NCBI GenBank assembly: GCA_036227345.1
Contig: CP109468.1
Span: 1,736,001 to 1,800,000 of the forward strand
DNA length: 64,000 bases
From: Streptomyces sp. NBC_01463
GTDB taxonomy: Bacteria; Actinomycetota; Actinomycetes; Streptomycetales; Streptomycetaceae
Direction of reading: 5' to 3'
In this document: positions 34,822 to 43,255 of the stretch, piece by piece
How positions within the stretch are numbered: position 1 is the stretch's first letter
Layout of the letters: the number at the start of each line of letters is the position of its first letter
Notes under the pieces: generated by a model
Database searches by the model: none
Told to the model about the DNA's origin: nothing
Seen by the model: the letters and a program-made list of their open reading frames with translations, nothing else
Translations under genes and position numbers: made by a program

Positions 34822-35526
34822 TCAACGCGTCACATATCCCGTCATGATGGCCCTGACGCGCTCGCCGGAGATCGGCCGGACGTAGCGGAACTCCGCGGTC
34901 TCGGCTGTTTCGAATCCGGCCGCGATGGCCTGATCCTTCATGTAGTCGGCGGAGAGCCAGTGGAATCCGTTGACCTTCGGGGCCTTCTCGAACGCACGGT
35001 CCTCTCCGGGCGCGTCGTTCGACGCGACGAGCGCGGCACGGCCGGAAAGGGAATCCGGCTGCGGGGCCAGCCAGCCGCGAATGCGCTTGAGGATCGGGTT
35101 CAGGCCGTCCTGTTCGTCCATGAGGTGCCCCAGCACGCCGTCGATGTAGATCACCGAGAACGGCTCGTCCGGTTCCCATCGGTAGATGTCGGCGCAGATC
35201 GCGTCCAGCCCCTTCGCGCGGGCCAGCGTCACCGCGTCCTCCATCGCGTCGACGGCCAGGACCCGGAAGCCGCGCTCCGCCACGCATGCCTCGACGGCGG
35301 CGTTTCCGCAGCCCAGGCTGAGCAGACCGCCCCCGTTGCGCTCCAGCTCGGCGATCAGCCGGTCGCTCATGAAGTCCCGGTACTCCGGGCTGTACGTGGA
35401 CGGGGTGACCGAGTCGTTGCGGCTGCCGCCGTTCTCCCACACCTCGAAGATGCTCGGGCTGTCCGGGCCGTCGGCCGTATAGAAGTTGATCAGGTTACTG
35501 CGGTTCTTTGCCTCGATGCTTTCCAT
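34822..35526 (-). CDS. Class I SAM-dependent methyltransferase
   Basis: A 234-aa methyltransferase, first gene of the second left-reading operon. Motif I is 'LLSLGCGNAAVEACV', the acidic residue after strand 2 is in 'VLAVDAMEDA', and 'VIYIDGVLGHLMDE' is the post-motif region. ATG 35526 is preceded by GGGGGAG; the open frame upstream is leader sequence. The N-terminus ('NLINFYTADGPDSPSIFEVW') is typical of small-molecule methyltransferases. It differs from the NPPG-type methylase at 14736, so two methylations (for example N- and O- or C-) are possible. Confidence 0.82.
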   Translation of the reverse strand: MESIEAKNRSNLINFYTADGPDSPSIFEVWENGGSRNDSVTPSTYSPEYRDFMSDRLIAELERNGGGLLSLGCGNAAVEACVAERGFRVLAVDAMEDAVTLARAKGLDAICADIYRWEPDEPFSVIYIDGVLGHLMDEQDGLNPILKRIRGWLAPQPDSLSGRAALVASNDAPGEDRAFEKAPKVNGFHWLSADYMKDQAIAAGFETAETAEFRYVRPISGERVRAIMTGYVTR

Positions 35527-35974
35527 TGCTCCCCCACGGAAATCACATGCCCATAACCCGTGCCTGCGCGTTTTCGGGCAGGCCGGGGCACGACGACGGC
35601 AATACAACAGTGTGTGAACTGCGAATCGGGAAATGCGGGCCCGAAAGACCGCACCGCGGATGACGCCGCACTTCGACGGGCGGATCGATCCGGACATGAC
35701 CTTGCGGCTGGACACAGGAAGGGTCCAGCCCCATGTGAAGTGGACCGGTCATCGACGGGCTTGATCGTGGAAGCCGCGTCGGTGCCGATGGGCGCGAATT
35801 ACCGAGGTCGTTTCGGCTGCGCTACGGTCAGACTGCCCTTCACGCGATTGGAACGTCAAGGATACAAAAGGCGGGATCAAGCCATCGGGGCCATAATTCA
35901 GCCGCCACCGGAAATCGGCGTTCACCAAGAGTCGTCGACGCCACCGGGAAAGAAGTCGGTTGGGCCCGAATTGC

Positions 35975-36018
35975 ACCGTACGGGGCCGCAGCACACCGTA
36001 ATAGTGACCTGGATCACA
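35975..36018 (-). promoter_or_regulatory. Second CRP-like palindrome plus -10 box, for the methyltransferase-to-ATP-grasp 3 operon
   Basis: Read on the minus strand: TGTGA-N6-TCACT (36018-36003), 22 bases, then TACGGT (35980-35975). On the plus strand the core GTGACCTGGATCACA matches GTGACGAGGATCACA of the 25116-25130 site at 13 of 15 positions. Spacing to the -10 box differs by only one base between the two. The site is therefore probably a shared operator for cluster-wide control. It could also act on unknown plus-strand transcription, but there is no gene that way. Confidence 0.5.
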
Positions 36019-36042
36019 CGTCCGCCATATGGACGATTCGTG

Positions 36043-36065
36043 CGGCACGGTGAAGGACCGTGCCG
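36043..36065 (-). terminator. 9-bp perfect hairpin downstream of the ROK/membrane-protein operon
   Basis: CGGCACGGT (36043-36051), loop GAAGG, ACCGTGCCG (36057-36065). It lies 166 bases past the stop of the minus-strand gene at 36231 and just upstream of the cluster's CRP-like promoter, where it could insulate the two transcription units. No U-tract, so it could instead be an operator. Confidence 0.45.
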
Positions 36066-36230
36066 GGCCGGGGCCCTTCACTCGATGAGCGGTTCCTCGC
36101 GAAGCCGGCGCCGATCGCGCAGCTGCATGCACGGAAATCCCGCGTCCGCACACCCCGGCACGACTCAACTCCACGCACGGAAGCGGCCGTTGAGCCGCCC
36201 GTCAGCGGCGGGAAGCCGGCTGGAAAGCGC

Positions 36231-36821
36231 TCAGGGGGTCGCCGCGGAGACGACGTAGACGACCGGTGACATCGGGTCGGTCATGTCGACGGTGATGTCC
36301 TGGGTGGGACGCGGGTCCTTGTTGCGGTGCGTGGTGCCGGCCCATGCGACGCCGTCGCCGAAGTACCAGCCGGCGATCTTCGTGTCGCGCTCGCCGACGG
36401 TGACGTCACCGGCCTCCAGGGCCGCGCGGCCGGTGCCCACCTGGGTCAGGAACCGGTCGAGGCCGTTGGACGTCGTGCGGAACTGCACGTACATCCGGCT
36501 GGCCTTCCAGTTGTTGGTCTCGTAGTACTGGACCTCGACGGCGTCCCGCGGGATCGGCACCTCGAAGATCCGGCGGAGCATCCGCGACGGCCAGCCCTCG
36601 CGGAGTCCCTGCGCCGCCGCCTCGGCGGCCTTGTCCTGGCCGGAGCGGCGGCTCTGGCCCGCGGAGATCAGCAGATACCCGGCCGGGACCCCGATGAGCA
36701 GCACGATGATGGTCGCCGTGATCAGGCGCCGGCGGATCGTCCGGCGGCGGTCCTCGGGCGGCGGTCCCTCGCCGGGCGGCGGGGACTGACGCGGCACGAC
36801 GGGGTGCTCGGCTGCGGTCAT
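36231..36821 (-). CDS. Membrane-anchored hypothetical protein
   Basis: A 196-aa protein with a Pro-rich cytoplasmic start, a basic 'RRRTIRRR' cluster and one membrane helix at about residues 33-53 ('LITATIIVLLIGVPAGYLLIS' in part). An extracytoplasmic domain of about 140 residues ends 'SPVVYVVSAATP'. The rest is typical of streptomycete conserved hypotheticals; function unknown. It begins 15 bp after the ROK kinase stop on the same strand and is probably co-transcribed with it. Confidence 0.75.
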   Translation of the reverse strand: MTAAEHPVVPRQSPPPGEGPPPEDRRRTIRRRLITATIIVLLIGVPAGYLLISAGQSRRSGQDKAAEAAAQGLREGWPSRMLRRIFEVPIPRDAVEVQYYETNNWKASRMYVQFRTTSNGLDRFLTQVGTGRAALEAGDVTVGERDTKIAGWYFGDGVAWAGTTHRNKDPRPTQDITVDMTDPMSPVVYVVSAATP

Positions 36822-36835
36822 GGGTGTGGTGTTCC

Positions 36836-37999
36836 CTAGGAAGTGCGGGTGTTGCGCGTGTTACGGATGGTGCTCGCGGCCTGGTCGTAGATCTGGGCGT
36901 ACCGCTCGTACCGCTCGACCCTGCGGCGGTTGGTGCGCCGGAAGCGGCGGGCCACCAGCCGTGCGAGGTCGGCCGCGCCGACCATACCCGCCTCGGGGCC
37001 GAGCTGCGCCTTCGCGATCCGGGCCTCGGGGCGGTAGCCCCGGCCCGTGAGGTGGCGTTTGAAGGCGTCCCTGGCCGGTCCGATCAGCAGGTCGTCGGCG
37101 GCGCTGACACCGCCTCCGATGACGAAGCAGGAGGGGTCGAGCGCGGCGGCGAGATTGGCGATGCCGACGCCGAGCCACTGGCCGATGTCCTGGAGGAGCT
37201 CGATGCACATCGCATCGCCCTCGCGGGCCAGTTCGGTGATGAGCGGTCCGGTGATGTCGGGGATGTTGCCCTTGACGCGCTCGATGATCCCGTGGGCCAC
37301 CGGGGAGTCGGCGGCGGCCAGTTCCCTGGCCTCCCGGACCAGGGCGTTCCCTGAGCTGTACTGCTCCCAGCAGCCGCGGTTGCCGCAGGGGCAGCGGTGG
37401 CCGCCGGGCACCACCTGCATGTGGCCGAACTCACCGGCGACGCCGTACTTGCCGCGCTTGACCTGACCGTCCTCCAGGATCGCGCCGCCGATGCCGGTGC
37501 CCAGCGTGATCATGACGAGGTGGTCCTCGCCGCGGCCGGCACCGAAGCGCCATTCGGCCCAGGCGGCGGTGTTGGCGTCGTTGTCCACCATGACGGGGAC
37601 GACGAGCCGGGAGGCGAGGGCGTCGCGCAGGGGTTCGTCGCGCCAGGCCAGGTGCGGGGCGAACAGCACCTTGGAGCGGTCCGCGTCGACCCATCCGGCC
37701 GCCCCGATGCCCACCGCGTGCACGTCGTGGCGGTCCGAGAGGTCCAGCACCAGCTCGACGATGGTGTCCTCGACGACCTTGGGGCTCTTGGACTTGTCGG
37801 GCGTCTCGGTGCGCAGGGTCTCCAGGATGTTGCCGTCGGCGTCCACGACGCCGGCCATCACCTTCGTCCCCCCGATGTCGATGCCGACGGTGGGGACCCG
37901 CGGCGCGGTGAGGTGCGAGCGCCGCTCCCTGGTGCCGACGGTCCGCAGGACGGTGGCGCGGGCGGAGCCGCGGTGTGCGAAGTCGCGGTACGTGCTCAT
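36836..37999 (-). CDS. ROK-family sugar kinase (glucokinase-like)
   Basis: A 387-aa ROK protein. The ATP phosphate motif is 'VGIDIGGTKVMAGVV', the sugar/catalytic region 'VMVDNDANTAAWAEW', the 'LGTGIGGAI' loop, and the zinc-binding signature 'GGHRCPCGNRGCWEQYSS' (in part) are all present. No N-terminal HTH, so it is a kinase, not a NagC-type repressor. An approximately 35-residue N-terminal leader precedes the kinase domain. It is next to a sugar ABC transporter and Gfo/Idh dehydrogenase, suggesting it phosphorylates the imported sugar. S. coelicolor has the same kinase-transporter order. Confidence 0.92.
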   Translation of the reverse strand: MSTYRDFAHRGSARATVLRTVGTRERRSHLTAPRVPTVGIDIGGTKVMAGVVDADGNILETLRTETPDKSKSPKVVEDTIVELVLDLSDRHDVHAVGIGAAGWVDADRSKVLFAPHLAWRDEPLRDALASRLVVPVMVDNDANTAAWAEWRFGAGRGEDHLVMITLGTGIGGAILEDGQVKRGKYGVAGEFGHMQVVPGGHRCPCGNRGCWEQYSSGNALVREARELAAADSPVAHGIIERVKGNIPDITGPLITELAREGDAMCIELLQDIGQWLGVGIANLAAALDPSCFVIGGGVSAADDLLIGPARDAFKRHLTGRGYRPEARIAKAQLGPEAGMVGAADLARLVARRFRRTNRRRVERYERYAQIYDQAASTIRNTRNTRTS

Positions 38000-38116
38000 C
38001 GTCCCTGCGGGGTCTGGGGGGCCGGCCGGTGGTGCTGCCGGCGGCGGACGGTGCCCGCCGCAGTCGATTCTGCCACTGCCGGGCGGGGTCCGTGCGGCAT
38101 CCGGTCCCCGGCAGGG

Positions 38117-38151
38117 CGCCCGCCGGGTGCGGAGAGCGGGCCCGGCGGGCG
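38117..38151 (-). terminator. 11-bp GC-rich hairpin after the sugar ABC operon
   Basis: CGCCCGCCGGG (38117-38127) pairs with CCCGGCGGGCG (38141-38151) across a 13-base loop, starting 24 bases past the ATP-binding protein stop on the minus strand. It fits a transcription terminator. The remainder of the 175-bp gap before the ROK gene shows GC-rich repeats only. Confidence 0.5.
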
Positions 38152-38174
38152 TGCGGGGAGTGCTGCGGACACCG

Positions 38175-39044
38175 TCACCCGGAGGTGTCGCCCTTGTCCG
38201 GGCGGCCGTCGGCGGGACCCGGGCCGGGGGTGGCCCGCTCCAGCTCGTGGCTGAGCTCCTCCAGCTCGCTGCCGCCCGCCATCTGGCGGGTCAGCTCGTC
38301 CAGCGTGACGCCGTCCTTGGTGTGGCTGCCCGCCATCGCACCCCGCTTGAGCAGGACGAAGCGGTCGCCGACGAGGTAGGCGTGGTGCGGGTTGTGCGTG
38401 ATGAGGACCACGCCGAGGCCGGCGTCGCGGGCGGCGGCGACGTACTTGAGGACGACCCCGGACTGCTTGACGCCGAGCGCGGCCGTCGGCTCGTCCAGGA
38501 CGAGCACCTTGGCACCGAAGTGGACGGCCCGGGCGATGGCGACGCACTGGCGCTCGCCGCCGGAGAGGGTGCCGATGGGCTGGTCGACGTCACGCAGGTC
38601 GATGCCCATCCGCAGCAGCGCGGAGCGGGTCGTCTCCCGCATCAGCCGGACGTCGAGGCGCTTGAAGGGGCCCTTGCCGGTCGTCGGCTCGGAGCCGAGG
38701 AAGAAGTTCCGCCAGACCGGCATCAGGGGGACCACGGCGAGGTCCTGGTAGACCGTGGCGATGCCGCGGTCCAGGGCGTCGCGCGGATTGGCGAGCGTGG
38801 TCTCCTCGCCGTCGATGAGGAAGTGCCCGGCGTCGTGCCGGTGCAGCCCCGCGATGATCTTGATCAGGGTGGACTTGCCGGCGCCGTTGTCCCCGAGGAC
38901 GCAGGAGATCTCGCCCGCGTGGACCTCCAGCGAGACGTCCTGGAGCGCCTTGATGTTGCCGTAGAACTTGCTGACGTGGTCCAGCTCGACCAGCGCCTGC
39001 CGGTCGGTGTCCGCCGGCCCGCTCGATGCCTGGGGGGCCGTCAT
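38175..39044 (-). CDS. Sugar ABC transporter ATP-binding protein (single-domain, XylG/FrcA-like)
   Basis: A 289-aa NBD with Walker A 'GDNGAGKST', signature 'LSGGERQ', Walker B '[12 protein letters not shown]' and an H-loop '[11 protein letters not shown]'. Unlike RbsA-type proteins of about 500 aa it has only one ATPase domain, like FrcA, so it must act as a homodimer. ATG 39044 overlaps the permease stop (ATGA). C-terminal 30 residues are acidic/Gly-Pro-rich. Confidence 0.92.
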   Translation of the reverse strand: MTAPQASSGPADTDRQALVELDHVSKFYGNIKALQDVSLEVHAGEISCVLGDNGAGKSTLIKIIAGLHRHDAGHFLIDGEETTLANPRDALDRGIATVYQDLAVVPLMPVWRNFFLGSEPTTGKGPFKRLDVRLMRETTRSALLRMGIDLRDVDQPIGTLSGGERQCVAIARAVHFGAKVLVLDEPTAALGVKQSGVVLKYVAAARDAGLGVVLITHNPHHAYLVGDRFVLLKRGAMAGSHTKDGVTLDELTRQMAGGSELEELSHELERATPGPGPADGRPDKGDTSG

Positions 39045-40090
39045 TTCGTCGCCTCCGCGCGCTTGCGTACCCATGCGTTGAGCAGGGTGGCCAGGAGCAG
39101 CATGGCTCCGAGGAAGAACTTGAACCAGTCCGGGTTCCACTCCGCGTACACGATGCCCTTGCTGGTCATGCCGAAGATGAAGGCACCGACCGCCGAGCCG
39201 ATCGCGGAACCGTATCCGCCGGTGATCAGACAGCCGCCGATGACGGCCGCGATGATGTAGATCAGCTCGTTGCCGACGCCCTCGCCGGACTGCACCACGT
39301 CATAGCTGAACAGCAGGTGCTGGCCGGAGACCCAGGCGGCGAAGGCCACGCCGAGGTAGAGTCCGATCTTGGTCCGGATCACCGGGACGCCGACCGCGCG
39401 GGCCGCGTCGGCGCCGCCGCCGACGGCGTAGATCCAGTTGCCGAAGCGGGTGCGGAGCAGGATCCAGGTGGCGATCGCGACGAGGACGGCCCACCACAGG
39501 ATGGTGACCTTCAGCTCGACGCCGCCGACGGTCCAGTACGAGGCGAAGAGCTTGCGGGCGGAGGGGAAGCCCTCCATGTTGCCGATGGTCTTCGTCGACA
39601 CGGTCCCGCTGATCAGCTTGGTGAAGCCGAGGTTGAGTCCGGTCAGCATGAGGAACGTGCCGAGCGTGATGATGAAGCTCGGCAGTTTCGTGCGGGTCAG
39701 CATGAAGCCGTTGAACGCGCCGATGGCGAGCGTGACCAGCAGGGACACGAAGACGCCGACCCAGACGTTGGCCGTCATCTGGTAGCTGAACATCGACGAG
39801 ATCAGCGCGGAGCTGGTGACCATCACACCCGCGGAGAGGTCGAACTCGCCGCCGATCATCAGCAGCGCCACCGGCGCCGCCATGATCCCGATGGTGGAGG
39901 CGGCGTACAGCACCGTGCCGAAGCTGGTGGCGCGCAGGAAGCTGTCGGCGACGATCGCGAAGAAGAGGAAGACGGCGAGCGCGCCGACGACCGAGCCGAG
40001 CTCGGGGCGGCCGAGCAGCTTGCGCAGCGGCGAGGTGCGCAGCAGCCGCTCGTCGGCCACGGCGGAGGACGTACCGGGCCCCGCGGTCAT
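39041..40090 (-). CDS. Sugar ABC transporter permease (RbsC/FrcC type)
   Basis: A 349-aa permease of the CUT2 ribose/xylose/fructose type. It has a cytoplasmic N-terminus ('[15 protein letters not shown]'), '[16 protein letters not shown]', the CUT2 loop '[16 protein letters not shown]' and '[21 protein letters not shown]' (in part). ATG 40090 overlaps the binding-protein stop. About eight to ten membrane segments. Confidence 0.92.
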   Translation of the reverse strand: MTAGPGTSSAVADERLLRTSPLRKLLGRPELGSVVGALAVFLFFAIVADSFLRATSFGTVLYAASTIGIMAAPVALLMIGGEFDLSAGVMVTSSALISSMFSYQMTANVWVGVFVSLLVTLAIGAFNGFMLTRTKLPSFIITLGTFLMLTGLNLGFTKLISGTVSTKTIGNMEGFPSARKLFASYWTVGGVELKVTILWWAVLVAIATWILLRTRFGNWIYAVGGGADAARAVGVPVIRTKIGLYLGVAFAAWVSGQHLLFSYDVVQSGEGVGNELIYIIAAVIGGCLITGGYGSAIGSAVGAFIFGMTSKGIVYAEWNPDWFKFFLGAMLLLATLLNAWVRKRAEATK

Positions 40091-41100
40091 CGGGTTCCCC
40101 GGTCCGCGTACTCGGCCAGCTGGGCGGCGTCGTCGGACGTGATGACCTGCGGGCCGGTCAGGACCGGGCGTCCGCCGCCGAGCACGTTGCGGTTGTAGCG
40201 GTAGAGCCAGAGCAGGTCGACGGCCTCGTACCCCTGGAGGTAGGGCTGCTGGTCGACGGCGAAGCCGAGGGTCTTGGCCTGGAGCTCGGCTGCGACCTTG
40301 GCGTTCAGGTCGAAGGTGTCGATCTCGGCCTTGCTGCCGGCGGTCTTCTTCGCCTGGACGGCGGCGTCCGCGAACGGCGCGCCGAGGGTGACGACCGCGT
40401 CGATGTCCTTGTCCGCCTGGAGCTTCGCCTCGATGGAGGCCTGCACGTCGGGCATGTTGGTGCCCTCGACGTACAGGTTCTGCATCTCGCCGTCGAAGGT
40501 CTTCTTCGCGCCGGCGCACCGCTGCTCGTGACCGACGTTGCCCTGCTCGTGCAGGATGCACAGCGCCTTCTTGCGGCCGCGCGCGTTGAGCTCGTCGCCG
40601 ACGGCCTCGCCCGCGATCGACTCGTCCTGGCCGATGTGCGTGAGCGCGCCGTACCGCTTGGACTCGGCCGAGCCGGAGTTCACCGTGATGACCGGGATGC
40701 CGGCCTTGACGGCCTTGGCGACGACGGCCTTCATGGCGTCGGGCTTGGCGAGCGTGACGATCAGCCCGTCGACCTTCTTGTCGATGGCGGCCTGGACGAG
40801 CTGGGCCTGCTGCTGCGCCTCGTCGTTGTGCGAGTACAGGAAGTTGATGTTGTCCTTCTTGGCCGCCATGTCGGCACCCTTCTGGACGATGTCCCAGAAG
40901 GTGTCGCCGTCGCCCGAGTGGGTGACCATGGCGAAGGTCCAGCGGGGTGTGTTCACCGCGGACCGGCCCTCGGATGCGGCCTGCGCCGCACGCTCCTCCG
41001 CCCGCTTGCCGCCGGTGCTGCTGCATCCCATGAGGGAAGCGCCGAGCACCGCCGCAAGCACGGCGCCCATCGCACGTACCCCTGTCCGAACCCTTGCCAC
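40087..41100 (-). CDS. Sugar ABC transporter substrate-binding lipoprotein (CUT2)
   Basis: A 337-aa periplasmic-binding-protein-1-like lipoprotein. GTG 41100 is chosen because AGAAGGG lies about 9 bases upstream; it gives a short basic n-region, hydrophobic core and lipobox 'SLMGC'. Ligand-binding segments such as 'DKKVDGLIVTLAKPDAM', 'GIPVITVNSGSAES' and 'AVVTLGAPFADAAV' are RbsB/XylF-like. First gene of the transporter operon. The sugar or polyol is unknown; myo-inositol-like substrates are possible given the adjacent Gfo/Idh enzyme. Confidence 0.9.
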   Translation of the reverse strand: MARVRTGVRAMGAVLAAVLGASLMGCSSTGGKRAEERAAQAASEGRSAVNTPRWTFAMVTHSGDGDTFWDIVQKGADMAAKKDNINFLYSHNDEAQQQAQLVQAAIDKKVDGLIVTLAKPDAMKAVVAKAVKAGIPVITVNSGSAESKRYGALTHIGQDESIAGEAVGDELNARGRKKALCILHEQGNVGHEQRCAGAKKTFDGEMQNLYVEGTNMPDVQASIEAKLQADKDIDAVVTLGAPFADAAVQAKKTAGSKAEIDTFDLNAKVAAELQAKTLGFAVDQQPYLQGYEAVDLLWLYRYNRNVLGGGRPVLTGPQVITSDDAAQLAEYADRGTR

Positions 41101-41274
41101 GACGCCGTGCCCTTCTTGTGCTGCTCGCTGTGCTGCTGGTGGAGCCGGGGCCATACGGTCCCGGCCCGGCTGGGCAAGTATCCCCGAGCCCGTGCCGCCG
41201 TCGCCCGGAGGGGCGCGGCGCGTGTGTCGGGCCGGGGCGTGTACGGCGCCGGGGGCGGCCGGGGTGCGGCCGTC

Positions 41275-41340
41275 GTCACCGTACGGGTAGCCGGGAAGCC
41301 TGTGTCACCGTACGAGAGCCGGGCGCCGGTGTCACCGGGC
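41275..41340. repeat. Imperfect tandem direct repeat at the end of the GntR gene
   Basis: A unit beginning GTCACCGTACG occurs at 41275-41303 and again at 41304-41330, with a third partial copy GTCACCGGGC at 41331-41340 that includes the GntR stop codon. Units also share GCCGGG in the middle. They lie 175-240 bases upstream of the substrate-binding-protein start, so they could be regulatory sites for the transporter promoter, or a recent slippage duplication. Confidence 0.5.
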
Positions 41341-42111
41341 GAGGAGCTGGAAATCGAAGGCGTGGCGCGAGGCCCGGTAGAGGTGGGTGCCGTGCTCGAC
41401 GGCCCGGCCGGTGTCGTCGAAGGTGGTGCGCTCCATCGTGAGCAGGGCGGCGCCCTCGCTCTCGGCGAGCCGTCCGGCCTCCTCGGCGGTGGCTGGGCGG
41501 GCGCCCACGGTCTGGCGGGCGCTGTGCAGGGTGATGCCCGCGCCGCGCATCATCCGGTAGAGGCCGGTGGCCGCGGGCCGATCCCCGGAGAGGTCGAGGA
41601 GTCCGGCGGGCAGGTGGTTGCGCAGCAGGGCGAGGGGCTCGCCGTCCGCGTACCTGAGCCGCTCGACGTAACTCACCTCCGCGCCCTCCGGGACGCCGAG
41701 CGCCGCGGCGACCGCGATGGTCGCGGGCCGGGTGGTGCGGACGAGGACGGTGGTCGTGGGGTGCCGGCCGGCGGCCTCCAGGTCGTCGTACAGGCTGCTG
41801 ATCTCGACCGGGCGCCTGACCCGGTTGTGCACCACCTGGGTGCCGACGCCGCGGCGGCGGACCAGCAGGCCCTTGTCGACGAGGCACTGGATGGCCTGGC
41901 GGACGGTGGGCCGGGAGAGTCCGAGCCGGGCGGCGAGCCCGATCTCGTTGCCGAGGAGTCCGCCGGGGGCGAGCCGGCCCTGCTCGATGGCCGCCTCCAG
42001 CTGCTGGGCGAGCTGGTGGTAGAGCGGGACCGGGCTGGCACGGTCCACGTCCAGGTCGAGCGCGGCGGTGTCGGCGGTGGGGTTCGGCACGCCGGGGAGC
42101 GTATCCCGCAC
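41332..42111 (-). CDS. GntR-family transcriptional regulator (HutC subfamily)
   Basis: A 259-aa regulator. The winged helix is seen as 'PLYHQLAQQLEAAIEQGRL', 'GNEIGLAARLGLSRPTVRQ' and 'LVRRRGVGTQVVH'. It is followed by a UTRA effector domain ('VERLRYADGEPLAL', 'SARQTVGARPATAEEAGRL', 'LLTMERTTFDDTGRAVEHGTH' in part). GTG 42111 is preferred since GGAG is 8 bases upstream; ATG 42156 and GTG 42090 are alternatives. Divergent from the Gfo/Idh gene with palindromic sites between them, it probably represses both that gene and the transporter until its sugar ligand appears. Confidence 0.88.
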   Translation of the reverse strand: MRDTLPGVPNPTADTAALDLDVDRASPVPLYHQLAQQLEAAIEQGRLAPGGLLGNEIGLAARLGLSRPTVRQAIQCLVDKGLLVRRRGVGTQVVHNRVRRPVEISSLYDDLEAAGRHPTTTVLVRTTRPATIAVAAALGVPEGAEVSYVERLRYADGEPLALLRNHLPAGLLDLSGDRPAATGLYRMMRGAGITLHSARQTVGARPATAEEAGRLAESEGAALLTMERTTFDDTGRAVEHGTHLYRASRHAFDFQLLAR

Positions 42112-42191
42112 GTCCGAATCTCCGGTAGTCCGGTCGTCCTGTTGTCCGGACAGCATGACCCGGGACCGACTCGCGGGAACGGAACCGCATT

Positions 42192-42212
42192 TGTCATGAC
42201 ATTTAGTTGACA
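42192..42212. promoter_or_regulatory. GntR operator candidate and Gfo/Idh promoter
   Basis: TGTCATGACA (42192-42201) is a perfect 10-bp palindrome in the 130-bp divergent gap. A third TGTCA half-site follows on the other strand as TTGACA (42207-42212), 11 bp away. That TTGACA is exactly 35 bases from the ATG of the Gfo/Idh gene, which has no Shine-Dalgarno, so the mRNA may be leaderless. The -10 region (CACGTT) is poor. Binding by the adjacent GntR protein is inferred. Confidence 0.45.
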
Positions 42213-42241
42213 CCGTTCCCGGCGGACGGCACGTTGGGTCC

Positions 42242-43246
42242 ATGCGCATCGGACTCCTCGGCACCGGCCGGATCGGCTCCTTCCACGCGGGCGTCCTCGC
42301 CCGCCATCCCGCGGTGGATGCCCTGGTGGTGACGGACACCGACCCGGTCCGCGCGGCCGCCGTCGCCGGCCGGACCGGGGCGCGCGCCGTGGCCACGGCG
42401 GCGGAGGTGTTCGACGCGGGCGTGGACGCGGTGGTGATCGCCTCGGCCACCTCCGCGCACGCCGAACTGATCGGCCGGGCCGCGCGCGCCGGACTGCCGG
42501 CCTTCTGCGAGAAGCCCGTCGCCCTGGATCTGGCGGGCACGCTCGGCGCGCTGCGCGAGGCGGAGCGGGCTCACAGCGTCCTCCAACTCGGTTTCATGCG
42601 CCGGTTCGACGCCGGATACGCGGCGGCCCGTGCGGCGGTGCGCGGCGGGGCACTCGGCCGGCTGCACACCGTGCGGACGGTGACCTCCGATCCGGCGCCG
42701 CCGCCCGCCGCGTACCTCCCGCTCTCCGGCGGCCTGTTCCGGGACTGTCTGATCCACGACTTCGACATGGTGCGCTGGGTGACGGGCCGTGAGGTGACAC
42801 GGGTGTACGCCACCGGGTCGGACGCCGGTCCTGCGATGTTCCGCGCCGCCGGTGACGTCGACACGGCCGCGGCGCTGCTGACCCTCGACGACGGCACCCT
42901 GGTCACCGCGACGGCGACCCGCTGCAACGGCGCCGGGTACGACGTGCGGATGGAGCTCGCGGGCGAGGACGACCAGCTCGCGGTCGGCCTGGACGACCGC
43001 ACACCGCTCACCTCCGCCGAGCCGCAGGGCCCCGGCGCTCCCGCCAAGCCCTGGCCCGGGTTCCTGGAGCGGTTCGCCCCGGCGTACGAGGCCGAACTCG
43101 ACGCCTTCGTCCGCCTGGTGCGGGGCGAGGCGGCCAATCCTTGCGACGGCCGGGAGGCGCTGCACGCCCTGCGGATCGCGGAGGCGTGCGAGGTGTCGCG
43201 GCGGGAGGGGCGCCCGGTGGAGCTGACGGAGATCCCGGCCGTCTGA
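42242..43246 (+). CDS. Gfo/Idh/MocA-family oxidoreductase (inositol 2-dehydrogenase-like)
   Basis: A 334-aa NAD(P)-dependent sugar or polyol dehydrogenase. The Rossmann motif 'GLLGTGRIGSFHA' begins at residue 4, 'FCEKPVALD' is the conserved EKP motif and 'DCLIHDFDMVRW' carries the catalytic His/Asp. 'LQLGFMRRFDAGY' is inositol-dehydrogenase-like. It is divergent from GntR and next to a CUT2 transporter, consistent with oxidation of the imported polyol or sugar. It converges closely (9 bp) with the thioesterase gene. Confidence 0.9.
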   Translation: MRIGLLGTGRIGSFHAGVLARHPAVDALVVTDTDPVRAAAVAGRTGARAVATAAEVFDAGVDAVVIASATSAHAELIGRAARAGLPAFCEKPVALDLAGTLGALREAERAHSVLQLGFMRRFDAGYAAARAAVRGGALGRLHTVRTVTSDPAPPPAAYLPLSGGLFRDCLIHDFDMVRWVTGREVTRVYATGSDAGPAMFRAAGDVDTAAALLTLDDGTLVTATATRCNGAGYDVRMELAGEDDQLAVGLDDRTPLTSAEPQGPGAPAKPWPGFLERFAPAYEAELDAFVRLVRGEAANPCDGREALHALRIAEACEVSRREGRPVELTEIPAV

Positions 43247-43255
43247 GGACAGCCC

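Larger units (their letters stand above)
35527..36230. other. 704-bp intergenic region marking the right edge of the cluster
   Basis: No convincing gene is present, and GC content is lower in the left half. It contains a hairpin (36043-36065), a CRP-like palindrome (36003-36018) facing a TACGGT -10 box on the minus strand (35975-35980), and then about 440 nt of untranslated leader before the methyltransferase. The last 160 bp before 36230 carry loose repeats of GCACGGAA but no motif I can name. Confidence 0.65.

Noticed and set aside
41101..41274. Short reading frames in the gap between the sugar-binding protein and GntR genes
   Set aside because: Arg/Pro/Gly-rich with no ribosome site or family pattern; more likely promoter region of the transporter operon.
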